A stretch of 7,514 nucleotides of DNA from JBBDXS01 sp964418365 (GCA_964418365.1 CAYQLM010000118.1:1-7514), one strand, 5' to 3'. Shown: positions 1-6,197, counted from the stretch's first letter. Notes: generated by a model not told the origin, from the letters alone. A program made the numbers and translations.

Positions 1-518
1 CCGGCGATGCCGCCCTTCGCGGCCGAGTAGTTCGCCTGGCCGGTGTTGCCCGAGAGTCCTGCTCCGGACGTAAACGTGATGATGCGACCCGATTTCTGCT
101 GCCGGAAGAGCGCAGAAGACAGCTTGAGCAGCGCGAACGTGCCTTTCAGGTGCACGCGCACGACCTCGTCAAACTCCTCTTCGCCCATGTTGAAGACCAT
201 CCGGTCGCGCAGGATGCCGTGCGGCGTGACGACGATGTCGAGCCGGCCGAAGGTATCGAGCGCCTTGCGGATGATCTTGTCGGCGCCGTCCATCGTCGCG
301 ACCGACTCCATGCAGGAGACGGCCTCGCCGCCGTTCGACTTGATCTCGTTGACGACCTCATCCGCCGGGCCGCTGTCGTGGCCGGAGCCGTCCACGGCGA
401 CGCCGGGGTCGTCGACGACGACCTTCGCGCCCGCCTCCGCCAGCGCGATGGCGACACCGCGGCCGATGCCGCGCCCGCCGCCGGTCACGATCGCTACTTT
501 GCCGTCCAGCATGCCCAT
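1..518 (-). CDS. SDR-family oxidoreductase, MFE-2/17beta-HSD-like (3-hydroxyacyl-CoA dehydrogenase type), C-terminus off window
   Basis: Only the first 172 residues are present; the gene runs off the left edge. It is an NAD(P)-dependent short-chain dehydrogenase with a Rossmann glycine motif TGGGRGIG (12-19), Ser151 and the catalytic pair Y164-x3-K168 (YSAAK). The insert GSGHDSGPADEVVNEIK after strand 2 and the stretch GILRDRM are typical of the SDR domain of peroxisomal-type multifunctional enzyme 2 and of bacterial 17beta-HSD/(3R)-hydroxyacyl-CoA dehydrogenases. The probable role is oxidation of a 3-hydroxyacyl-CoA in the cytoplasm (inference). The ATG at 518 is preferred because AGGAGG lies 10 nt upstream; the in-frame ATG at 512 is further from it. 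The usual NNAG motif reads TPHG (98-101), which is odd. It is separated by 109 bp and its own likely promoter from the hydrolase gene. Family assignment is firm; substrate is not. Confidence 0.9.
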   Translation of the reverse strand, partial: MGMLDGKVAIVTGGGRGIGRGVAIALAEAGAKVVVDDPGVAVDGSGHDSGPADEVVNEIKSNGGEAVSCMESVATMDGADKIIRKALDTFGRLDIVVTPHGILRDRMVFNMGEEEFDEVVRVHLKGTFALLKLSSALFRQQKSGRIITFTSGAGLSGNTGQANYSAAKGGIA

Positions 519-566
519 GGGTTTCGAACCTCCTCATCTGTTCGTGGGAGACACCCCGCAACGCGT

Positions 567-595
567 ATCGTAGGAGGAATTCGCATCTCTGGCAA
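567..595 (-). promoter_or_regulatory. Probable sigma-70-type promoter for the SDR gene
   Basis: Read on the minus strand, TTGCCA (plus 590-595) is followed after 17 bp by TACGAT (plus 567-572). These match the -35 and -10 consensus at 5 of 6 and 4 of 6 positions. Transcription would begin near 560 and leave a leader of about 40 nt that contains the AGGAGG ribosome site at about 529-534. The site lies in the 109-bp gap 519-627, which otherwise shows no gene or strong hairpin. Confidence 0.4.
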
Positions 596-627
596 CCTCA
601 CGTTAGGGGTACGCGCCGGCAGCTCGC

Positions 628-1692
628 TCACTGGCCTGCATGCTCCAGGAGCGCGTCGGGCGGGTCGCCGCGCTGCAGATAGCTGCTAAAGCGCTTGTCT
701 CCAGCCAGGTGCACTTCCAGGAACGCGGTGGCGTAGCGCAGGACCAGTTCGTGCGCCCGCTCCTGCGGGAACTCGCAGATCTGCTTGCATTCATCTCGGA
801 ACGCATGGTGGCCTCCCTGAGGGAGGCGAAGGTAGTAGCGGGGAACGTCAGCGGACAACACGTCGTAGAGGGCGCCCACCTCGTCGGCGTTAGAGCGCGT
901 GTCTCTTCCTCCGGCCATCAGCAACGCGGGGATCTGTATCTTCTTCGTGGCATCGAGGAGCAGGCTCGGCCCAAACGGCGCCATCGCGATCATGACGTCG
1001 AAGCGTCCCGTCGTCGCCGCCGCGATCGCCGTCAAGCCGCCGAGCGAGTAGCCGGTGTCGGCGATCCGCTTGGCGTCGATGATCCTGCCGATCGGCTGGC
1101 TCGGGTCGTCCTTCCATGCGAGCACGGAATCGAGCACGAAGGTGACGTCGGGCACCCGGTTGCGCAACGTGTCGGCCGTAGCTTCGGCGCTGCACGGGCA
1201 GTCCTGAATCCTGTCGCCGAAGTGCGCAGGCGCGACGACAACGAATCCCCACGACGCGAGGTGTTCGGTGAAATAGGACGCCTCCGTGGGTCTACCGGGT
1301 TCGCCGTGCGAGAACGTGACGACGGGAAACGGGCTGTCCCGAGTCGCCGGCGGCGCGTCCGTCTGCGGCGCAGCGCCCGCGCCCGTGTCGGTCGGATACA
1401 AGATCACCGTGTCGAGCGGGCGCGGCTGACCGGTCGTTGTCGAGGCGCGCGTGAACGTCATCGTGGTCATGCCCACGCCGTAGGGGCCCGGCGAGGCGGG
1501 ATCGCGCGGCGCGGCGGTCGTTGCCGAGGGGCGGGTGAACGTCATCGTGGCCGTGCCGACGCCGTACGGCTCCGGCGATGTCGGTTCCCGTGGCCCGCTG
1601 CCGCCGCACGCCGCAAGCGCCAACCCGGCGACCAGCGCGCCGGCCAGAGCGATGCTTCGCAGGCCGCTCTTCCTGGGCGTAGTGCTCATCAT
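628..1692 (-). CDS. Lipoprotein alpha/beta hydrolase (PAF-acetylhydrolase / dienelactone-hydrolase-like)
   Basis: A 354-residue secreted hydrolase. The N-terminus has basic residues, a hydrophobic stretch and the lipobox LAAC with Cys29, so it should be a lipid-anchored protein outside the cytoplasmic membrane. The alpha/beta-hydrolase core includes an oxyanion-region FSHGEPG (127-133), the nucleophile elbow GYSLGG (214-219, Ser216), a likely acid Asp264 in GGRDTRS and a His at 295 or 296 in QGGHHAF. This layout fits esterases related to bacterial platelet-activating-factor acetylhydrolase; the substrate cannot be read from sequence. Extra cysteines (165, 167, 302, 306) could form disulfides. 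Residues 33-60 and 61-88 are a tandem duplication just after the lipobox. The start is ATG at 1692 or the adjacent ATG at 1689; there is no strong ribosome site. It begins 18 bp after the MaoC gene, so it is probably the last gene of that operon. Confidence 0.88.
   Translation of the reverse strand: MMSTTPRKSGLRSIALAGALVAGLALAACGGSGPREPTSPEPYGVGTATMTFTRPSATTAAPRDPASPGPYGVGMTTMTFTRASTTTGQPRPLDTVILYPTDTGAGAAPQTDAPPATRDSPFPVVTFSHGEPGRPTEASYFTEHLASWGFVVVAPAHFGDRIQDCPCSAEATADTLRNRVPDVTFVLDSVLAWKDDPSQPIGRIIDAKRIADTGYSLGGLTAIAAATTGRFDVMIAMAPFGPSLLLDATKKIQIPALLMAGGRDTRSNADEVGALYDVLSADVPRYYLRLPQGGHHAFRDECKQICEFPQERAHELVLRYATAFLEVHLAGDKRFSSYLQRGDPPDALLEHAGQ
1429..1596. repeat. 84-bp tandem duplication inside the hydrolase gene
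   Basis: Two direct copies (plus 1429-1512 and 1513-1596) lie head to tail with a period of exactly 84 bp, or 28 codons, so the reading frame is kept. By eye about 66 of 84 bases agree. Both copies encode the pattern PYGVGxxTMTFTRxSxTT preceded by PRxPxSP. The copy nearer the catalytic domain continues into the strand RPLDTVILYPT that normally opens these hydrolases, so the copy nearer the lipobox is probably the added one. Confidence 0.85.
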
Positions 1693-1710
1693 CGCTGCCG
1701 TAACTGTTCG

Positions 1711-2148
1711 TCAGCCTCGCGACGGCAGGCGGAGCGTCGCGCGGCCGGGCGTGGTCACCTCGCCGTCCTCGTTCTCCACCCACACCTCGAGATCGACGAG
1801 GTGCTTGCCGTCCTGCTCGTACTTCTTCGTCACTTTGCCCTTGGCGCTGATCGTCTTGTTGACGACGTCCATCTTCCGGTACTCGACGAAGAGCTTCTGG
1901 ATCCAGCCGCCGTCACCGGCCCAGTCCGTGAGCGCGTTCGCGATGTAGGCGAGCTTCAGGTTGCCCATCACGATCACGTCCGGCAGCTTGGCGACGTTCT
2001 TGGCGTAGTCGGGGTCCATGTGGATCGGGACGAGCTCGTTGTTCGCGCCGGCGAAGCGGTTGAGCTCCATGTAGCCGGCCTTCTGGCTGTACGGCGGCAC
2101 CTCTTGGCCGTCCTGCACGTCTTCCCAGTAGAGCTGCGTCGATGCCAT
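1711..2148 (-). CDS. MaoC-like hot-dog dehydratase/enoyl-CoA hydratase subunit (HadB/ChsH1-like)
   Basis: A 145-residue single hot-dog protein of the MaoC family, which hydrates 2-enoyl-CoA or dehydrates 3-hydroxyacyl thioesters. The hydratase-2 signature occurs as NELVPIHMDPDYA (37-49), giving His43 as the catalytic His. The residue five positions before it, normally Asp, is Glu38. The following segment, with PDVIVMGNL and LTDWAG (73-78), resembles ChsH1 of mycobacterial cholesterol side-chain degradation more than the AIAHGM form of HadB (comparison from memory). It starts 1 bp after the stop of the preceding MaoC gene, with GGGAGG 6 nt upstream of its ATG inside that gene. This indicates translational coupling and a heteromeric enzyme in which this is the catalytic subunit. 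Family is firm; substrate is unknown. Confidence 0.9.
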   Translation of the reverse strand: MASTQLYWEDVQDGQEVPPYSQKAGYMELNRFAGANNELVPIHMDPDYAKNVAKLPDVIVMGNLKLAYIANALTDWAGDGGWIQKLFVEYRKMDVVNKTISAKGKVTKKYEQDGKHLVDLEVWVENEDGEVTTPGRATLRLPSRG

Positions 2149-2149
2149 G

Positions 2150-2662
2150 CTAGGCCTCCCTCAGCTGATCGGGCCCGTAGATGCGCAGCAGCGTCTGCCG
2201 CGCCGCCAGCACCTGCTCGCCGCGCTGGTTGCTGAATGTCGCTTCGAGATCGAGGACGAGCATGACGCCGCCGTCGTCGCGCGGCTTCTCCGACAGGTTG
2301 ACGAGCTTCGGGCGCGCCGTCAGCGTGTCCCCCACGCGGATCGGCTCGAAGAACTCGAACTCGTTGCCGCCGTTCAGCCCGACGCGGTACTTGCCCATCG
2401 AGGGGTTCACCTTCTCCAGGATGGGGCCGAGCCAGGGGAAGCCGCCACAGAGCGTCGGGTGGGCGATGATGCCGCCGTACTCGGTCTTCGCGGCGTAGTC
2501 TTCGTCGCAGTAGAGCGGATTGGGCGGGTTGGGCGACTTCACGGCGACGGCGAAGCGCTTGATCAACGTCTTATCGATCTCGATCGTGACGGGGTCGAGC
2601 TCCATGCCGACGAGCGCGCGCGCCTCATTGGTGATGACTTTAGAATCCGTATCGGTCGTCAT
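2150..2662 (-). CDS. MaoC-like/FAS1-type dehydratase N-terminal-domain protein (HadA / ChsH2 MaoC-part-like)
   Basis: A 170-residue hot-dog protein resembling the FAS1-like dehydratase domain. NPLYCDEDYA (48-57) sits where hydratase-2 enzymes have NPIHxD, so the catalytic His is replaced by Tyr51. This subunit is therefore probably structural or substrate-binding, as HadA is in the HadAB and HadBC dehydratases. GGNEFEFFEPIRVGDTLTA (98-116) is the usual core strand and turn of this family. The ATG at 2662 is chosen because GGGGAGG ends 5 nt upstream; the in-frame GTG at 2668 would abut that site. It lies 38 bp after the DUF35 gene, across a short hairpin, and is followed after 1 bp by the catalytic MaoC subunit, so the two products very likely assemble together. 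In the cholesterol pathway the equivalent domain is fused to DUF35 in ChsH2; here the two are separate genes. Confidence 0.88.
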   Translation of the reverse strand: MTTDTDSKVITNEARALVGMELDPVTIEIDKTLIKRFAVAVKSPNPPNPLYCDEDYAAKTEYGGIIAHPTLCGGFPWLGPILEKVNPSMGKYRVGLNGGNEFEFFEPIRVGDTLTARPKLVNLSEKPRDDGGVMLVLDLEATFSNQRGEQVLAARQTLLRIYGPDQLREA

Positions 2663-2675
2663 TGGCACCTCCCCA

Positions 2676-2694
2676 CCCAGGCCGAAGGCCTGGG
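2676..2694 (-). other. Intercistronic hairpin between DUF35 and MaoC genes
   Basis: A perfect 8-bp stem, CCCAGGCC paired with GGCCTGGG around a 3-nt loop, lies just after the DUF35 stop and a few nucleotides before the ribosome site of the MaoC/FAS1-like gene. No T-run follows, so it is not a canonical intrinsic terminator. Its place in a 38-bp gap suggests mRNA processing, stability or tuning of downstream translation. Confidence 0.5.
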
Positions 2695-2700
2695 CTAAGA

Positions 2701-3117
2701 CTATTCGTGCGGCACGAACACCGGCAGCGAGACCTCATCGTAGTCCTCCCAATCGACGCGCACGCGCTGGCCGATCGCGATGCCGTCGACGGCACCCTTG
2801 TCGACCATGACGTGCGACATGAGGCGGAAGCCCTCGTCCAGATCGATCAGTGCGACGACGTAGGGCTGGCGCGCGCGGAAAAACGGGTGGCCGATCTGGC
2901 GGATGACGGTGAAGCTGTAGATCGCGCCCTCGCCCTTCGACTGCTCCCAGCGCAGGTCGAAGCTCATGCAGTGCGGGCAGTGCCGCCTCGGGTAGAAGAC
3001 GAGGCCGCTGCAGGCGTTGCAGACCTGATAGCGTAGCTCGTGCTGCTTGGCAGCTTCCCAGAACGGTCGCGTGTCGAGCTCCGCGAGGTTGGGCAGGGGG
3101 CGGGGTACGTCGCTCAC
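2701..3117 (-). CDS. DUF35 / OB-fold zinc-ribbon protein, partner of the thiolase-like enzyme
   Basis: A 138-residue protein with the usual DUF35 plan: an N-terminal helix with RPFWEAAKQHELRYQ (17-31), a rubredoxin-like zinc ribbon with C33-x2-C36 and C47-x2-C50, then an OB-fold (about 64-136) with IYSFTVIRQIGHPFF. In known systems these proteins bind thiolase-superfamily partners. Examples are ChsH2-DUF35 with the aldolase Ltp2, archaeal HMG-CoA synthase with thiolase, and acetone carboxylase-linked sets. They contribute to CoA-ester handling. The start is GTG at 3117, two bases after the thiolase stop at 3120; GGGAG sits about 10 nt upstream inside the thiolase gene and no better in-frame ATG exists. 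The reading frame stays open much further upstream, but that part only shadows the thiolase gene. Gene order and spacing support a direct complex with the thiolase-like protein. Confidence 0.9.
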   Translation of the reverse strand: MSDVPRPLPNLAELDTRPFWEAAKQHELRYQVCNACSGLVFYPRRHCPHCMSFDLRWEQSKGEGAIYSFTVIRQIGHPFFRARQPYVVALIDLDEGFRLMSHVMVDKGAVDGIAIGQRVRVDWEDYDEVSLPVFVPHE

Positions 3118-3119
3118 CG

Positions 3120-4325
3120 TTAGTCGGCTCCCAGGACGACGGTGCCCGCGGCGTGCCGGCTGCCCAGCCGTCCGCCTAGCCCGCTCGCGACGGCGAGCTT
3201 GGCGTTCTGTACCTGCGATGTCGATTGGCTGCGGAGCTGGCGCGCCGCCTCGATGAGGAGGAAGATGCCGCGCATGCCCGGATGGTTGCTCGATAGGCCG
3301 CCGCCGTCCGTGTTCAGCGCGGGCTTGGCCGGCGTATCGAAGCGCAGGCGGTTGCCGCCGACGAACGCGCCGCCTTCGCCCTTCTTGCAGAAGCCGAGGT
3401 CCTCGAGCACGGTGAGCACCGTGATCGTGAACGAATCGTAGAGCATCGCGATATCGATCTCGTCTGGCCGCACGCCCGCCTCGCCGAAGGCCATCGGGCC
3501 GGAGCGAGCGGCAGCGCTCGTCGTGATGTCGCCGCCGTTCTCGGGATACTTCACGGCCTCCCCGCCGCCGAGCACCCACACGGGCTTCTGTTTGCAGCCG
3601 CGCGCGACGTCCGCTGACGCGATGACGACGGCGCCGCCGCCGTCGGAGATCATGCAGCACTCGAGCATGTGGATTGGATCGGCGATCACACGCGACGAGA
3701 CGACGTCATCGACGGTGATCTCGCCGGTGCCCTTGAACTGTAGATCGGTCATCGCCTGCGCGGCCTGCGGGTTGCGTGTCGCGTGCAATCGAGTCGCGAC
3801 GCTGATCTCGGCGCGCTGCGCGTCTGTCGTGCCGTAGCAGTGCGCATGGCGCTGCGCGACCAGCGCGTAATCGCCGACGAGCGTGAGGCCCCAGGGCTCT
3901 TCGAAGTTGACGATCGGGTGCGGGAAGCCCACCGCGTAGCTGCGCCCGGCGGAGCCGAGCGCGGTACCGCCGCGCCGCATCGTCGAGCCGTAGGTGAGCA
4001 GCGCGACGTTCGCCTTGCCGGACGCGATCGCGCGCTTGGCGTGCGCGGCCTGGAACTCGAACGACGAGCCGCCGGTCATCGTGGTGTCGGTGACGTTCGC
4101 CTTGATGCCGAAGTACTCCGGTGTCGACGGGATGCCGGCGTGGACGCCGCCCTCCTCGCCGCACTCATAGATCGCGTCGACATCTTTCCACGAGAGGCCG
4201 GCGTCCTCGAGCGCGCGGATAGCGCACTCGGCCTTGATGCGCAGCGCCGACATGTCGGCGCCCACGCTGCGCGAGGGGTACTCGTAGATGCCGACGATCG
4301 CGGCATCGCGCGTCTGGACAGGCAT
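3120..4325 (-). CDS. Thiolase-superfamily lipid-transfer-type protein (SCP-x/Ltp-like), probable aldolase or thiolase-fold CoA-ester cleaving enzyme
   Basis: A 401-residue thiolase-fold protein of the usual full length for SCP-x/Ltp thiolases. No cysteine is present around residues 80-95 (TMTGGSSFEF), where thiolases carry the acyl-accepting Cys. The second thiolase cysteine region near the C-terminus reads VASGLGGRLG (379-388), also without Cys. The His loop survives as NHPG (347-350). LYDSFTI (295-301) places Tyr296 near the catalytic tyrosine reported for the steroid aldolase Ltp2. This points to retro-aldol rather than thiolytic chemistry in the cytoplasm, cleaving a beta-hydroxyacyl-CoA (inference). 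ATG 4325 has GGGAG 6 nt upstream. It heads the run DUF35-MaoC-MaoC-hydrolase and overlaps in function with DUF35, the known partner of Ltp2. Substrate unproven. Confidence 0.9.
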   Translation of the reverse strand: MPVQTRDAAIVGIYEYPSRSVGADMSALRIKAECAIRALEDAGLSWKDVDAIYECGEEGGVHAGIPSTPEYFGIKANVTDTTMTGGSSFEFQAAHAKRAIASGKANVALLTYGSTMRRGGTALGSAGRSYAVGFPHPIVNFEEPWGLTLVGDYALVAQRHAHCYGTTDAQRAEISVATRLHATRNPQAAQAMTDLQFKGTGEITVDDVVSSRVIADPIHMLECCMISDGGGAVVIASADVARGCKQKPVWVLGGGEAVKYPENGGDITTSAAARSGPMAFGEAGVRPDEIDIAMLYDSFTITVLTVLEDLGFCKKGEGGAFVGGNRLRFDTPAKPALNTDGGGLSSNHPGMRGIFLLIEAARQLRSQSTSQVQNAKLAVASGLGGRLGSRHAAGTVVLGAD

Positions 4326-4361
4326 GGAAGCTCCCGAGATCAGGTTCGTTTCGCGGACATA

Positions 4362-4390
4362 ACTGTAGTCGAAGGCGCGGGAGGGGACAA
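4362..4390 (-). promoter_or_regulatory. Possible promoter of the thiolase-DUF35-MaoC operon
   Basis: On the minus strand, TTGTCC (plus 4385-4390) and TACAGT (plus 4362-4367) are separated by 17 bp. Each matches the sigma-70 consensus at 4 of 6 positions. They lie between the large hairpin and the thiolase start, where a promoter for the five-gene run is expected. The match is weak. Confidence 0.25.
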
Positions 4391-4410
4391 CACCCGATTG
4401 GGGGGCGGCA

Positions 4411-4477
4411 CTCCCTCACCCCGACCTTGCGCTCGCCCCTCTCCCTCGAAGAGGGAGAGGGGACGGGGGTGAGGGAG
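4411..4477. repeat. Large G/C-rich inverted repeat (REP-like / MITE-like hairpin)
   Basis: The inner stem is a perfect 12-bp pairing (4436-4447 with 4451-4462) with a GAA loop. The outer stem is another 12-bp perfect pairing (4411-4422 with 4466-4477). The arms are joined by an asymmetric bulge of 13 and 3 nt. The strands are strongly polarised, CCCTC-type on one arm and GAGGG-type on the other. Such pyrimidine/purine arms recur as intergenic repeats in many GC-rich genomes. It starts 2 bp after the GMC gene's stop codon, so it may protect that mRNA's 3' end or slow transcription into the thiolase operon. There is no T-run after it on either strand. Confidence 0.7.
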
Positions 4478-4479
4478 GA

Positions 4480-6195
4480 TCACGCGTGCAGGGCGCGCTC
4501 GGGGCTGCCGGGGAAGACGATGTTGCCCGCGGTCCGCAGCGCGAGCGCCTGCAGCGTGAGCGTCGGGTTGTAGCCGGACGATGTGACGAAGACACCGCCG
4601 TCGGCGCAGTAGACGTTATCGAGGTCGTGCAGCTTGCCGTACGCGTCGCAGACCGACGTCGACGGGTCGCTGCCCATGCGCATCGTTCCCATGATGTGTT
4701 TGGAGGCGGGTGGCACGTCCATCGGGGCGATGAACGCGAACTGCGCGCCGGCGAGGCCGAGCATATCGACCATCTTCGGGCCGTAGAAGTCGCGCGAGGC
4801 CAGCTCCATCGCGTGGTTCTTGTACGTGATGCGCGCCACATGGAGGCCGAACACATCGCGCACCTCGGGATCGAGATCGATGTAGTTCGTGAGCTGCGGC
4901 GCATCCTCCGCCTGCATGGTGAGCGCCAGGATGCGGTCGCGGAACGGGCTGTCCTTCATGAGCGTCACGAACGTTTCGCCGCGCGCGCCCAGACTGAAGG
5001 CGGCCTGCTTCGCCTCTGCCATCAGTTCGCTCGCCGTGCCGAATTCGATGATGCCGCCGAGCGGGTGCTCCGCGTCCGCCGGCACGCCGCGAAAGTCCGA
5101 CATGCCGTGTGTGACCGAGCGACCTCGATGACCGTGGATGCGCTGCTTGAAGAAGCCGACGCAGATCGTCTGGAAGTGGAACATCAGGTTGCGTCCGACG
5201 GCACCCGACGAGTTGCCGAGGCCCGGCCCGCCGGAATCCGATAGCAGGCAGAGCCGCGCGCTTTCGATCGCGCTGGCGGCGAGGATGAAGACATCGGCCG
5301 TCGCTCGCTGCCTGTTCCCGTCGGCATCGAAGTAGTAGGCCGCCGCGACAGAGCGCTGCGCGCCTCGGGTCAGCAGCTTGACCGTCGCGTTGTAGCGCAC
5401 CTGGCAGTTGCCGGTGAGCAGCGCGTCGCGCAGGAACGTGACGGCGGGCGAGCCTTTCGAGTTGTTCGGGCAGCCGTAGCCGGAGCAGAACCCGCAATCG
5501 ACGCACGGCGGCCGGCCGCGGTACGGCCGCGAGTTGACGGCGGTTGGGTAGGGGAACGGGTGGTAGCCGGCCTTCGTTGCGCCCTCCGCCGCGAGCAGCG
5601 CGGCGTACATGGGCGGGCCGGGCGGCATCGCGTACGGACGCGAGCGCTTCGGCGCGAACGGATCGCTGCCGTCCAGCCCTTGTACGCCGCCGAGCTGCTC
5701 GACTTCCGTGTAGAACGGCTCGAGCTCGTCGTAGGTCAACGGCCAGTCGGCGAAGTTCGCTCCGGCGACATCGCCCTTCTCGCTGCGAAGACGGAAGTCC
5801 CAGTCCTGGAAACGCGGGTACTTCATGTCGGCGTGGACAGCGGCGCCACCGACGGTCTGCGGCAGCCCGTTCACGTCGCCGACGAGCGCGCGCACGCCAT
5901 CGGCCTCGCTCTGGCGGAAGGAGCGAGGATGGAGGAGCGGGTCGGGCGCGATGAAGAAGCGCTGGCTCAGCTTGAGCTCGTCGTTGCTGAAGAGCGGTAC
6001 CGGCTGATCGTTCGCCGGGTCGTCCAGGCCCGGAAAGTAGTTGTTGCCGGTCTCCAGGACGAGCACCTTCTTGCCGTGCGTCGCGAGCACGTACGCGGCC
6101 GCCGATCCGCCCGCGCCACTGCCGATGATGATCGCATCGAACGAAGCGAGGCTGGTGTTGCCCAGGACGTTCGGCTCGCGGGAGGGGAGGCCCAT
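4480..6195 (-). CDS. GMC-family FAD oxidoreductase (gluconate 2-dehydrogenase large-subunit-like)
   Basis: A 571-residue FAD-dependent alcohol or sugar dehydrogenase. The N-terminal FAD motif GSGAGG (25-30) follows strand AIII, with LVLETG (45-50) at the end of the ADP-binding fold. The substrate domain has a cysteine cluster C231-x2-C234-x2-C237-x4-C242, comparable to cysteines that bind an iron-sulfur cluster in FAD glucose and fructose dehydrogenases. The catalytic pair is likely His500 (SKHIMGT) and Asn543 (GYNPTLT). It has no signal peptide of its own. The gene begins 2 bp after a Tat-signal subunit-3-like gene with no obvious ribosome site, so translation is probably coupled and the protein probably hitch-hikes through Tat in complex. 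Electrons would then pass to a cytochrome c subunit or another acceptor not seen here. The substrate is unknown; given the neighbours, a hydroxyl on a lipid or sterol-like compound is one guess. Confidence 0.9.
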   Translation of the reverse strand: MGLPSREPNVLGNTSLASFDAIIIGSGAGGSAAAYVLATHGKKVLVLETGNNYFPGLDDPANDQPVPLFSNDELKLSQRFFIAPDPLLHPRSFRQSEADGVRALVGDVNGLPQTVGGAAVHADMKYPRFQDWDFRLRSEKGDVAGANFADWPLTYDELEPFYTEVEQLGGVQGLDGSDPFAPKRSRPYAMPPGPPMYAALLAAEGATKAGYHPFPYPTAVNSRPYRGRPPCVDCGFCSGYGCPNNSKGSPAVTFLRDALLTGNCQVRYNATVKLLTRGAQRSVAAAYYFDADGNRQRATADVFILAASAIESARLCLLSDSGGPGLGNSSGAVGRNLMFHFQTICVGFFKQRIHGHRGRSVTHGMSDFRGVPADAEHPLGGIIEFGTASELMAEAKQAAFSLGARGETFVTLMKDSPFRDRILALTMQAEDAPQLTNYIDLDPEVRDVFGLHVARITYKNHAMELASRDFYGPKMVDMLGLAGAQFAFIAPMDVPPASKHIMGTMRMGSDPSTSVCDAYGKLHDLDNVYCADGGVFVTSSGYNPTLTLQALALRTAGNIVFPGSPERALHA

Positions 6196-6197
6196 CG

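Noticed and set aside
1429..1596. CRISPR-like array
   Set aside because: There are only two contiguous, imperfect copies without spacers, inside a protein gene and in frame.
640..2235. Very long open frame on the plus strand, opposite the hydrolase and MaoC genes
   Set aside because: Its translation is arginine-, alanine- and valine-rich with no recognisable domain, and it lies opposite genes with clear motifs, ribosome sites and operon spacing. It is a by-product of GC-rich codons read on the other strand.
2663..2668. GTG start at 2668 for the MaoC/FAS1-like gene
   Set aside because: It would directly abut the GGGGAGG ribosome site; ATG 2662 has proper spacing.
2701..3660. Longer version of the DUF35 gene starting far inside the thiolase gene
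   Set aside because: The extra N-terminal part is Arg-rich shadow sequence of the thiolase gene. The GTG at 3117, just after the thiolase stop and with a ribosome site, gives a protein of normal DUF35 length.
3783..4472. Plus-strand open frame opposite the thiolase gene and hairpin
   Set aside because: There is no recognisable protein feature; it reads through the inverted repeat and opposes a well-supported gene.
4411..4477. Reading the large hairpin as a classical rho-independent terminator
   Set aside because: No run of T follows the stem on either strand, so only a repeat or RNA-stability role is claimed.
4480..6195. Naming the GMC enzyme a cholesterol oxidase because of the steroid-like neighbours
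   Set aside because: The cysteine cluster and the paired subunit-3-like Tat protein fit the gluconate 2-dehydrogenase branch; the sequence gives no evidence for a sterol substrate.
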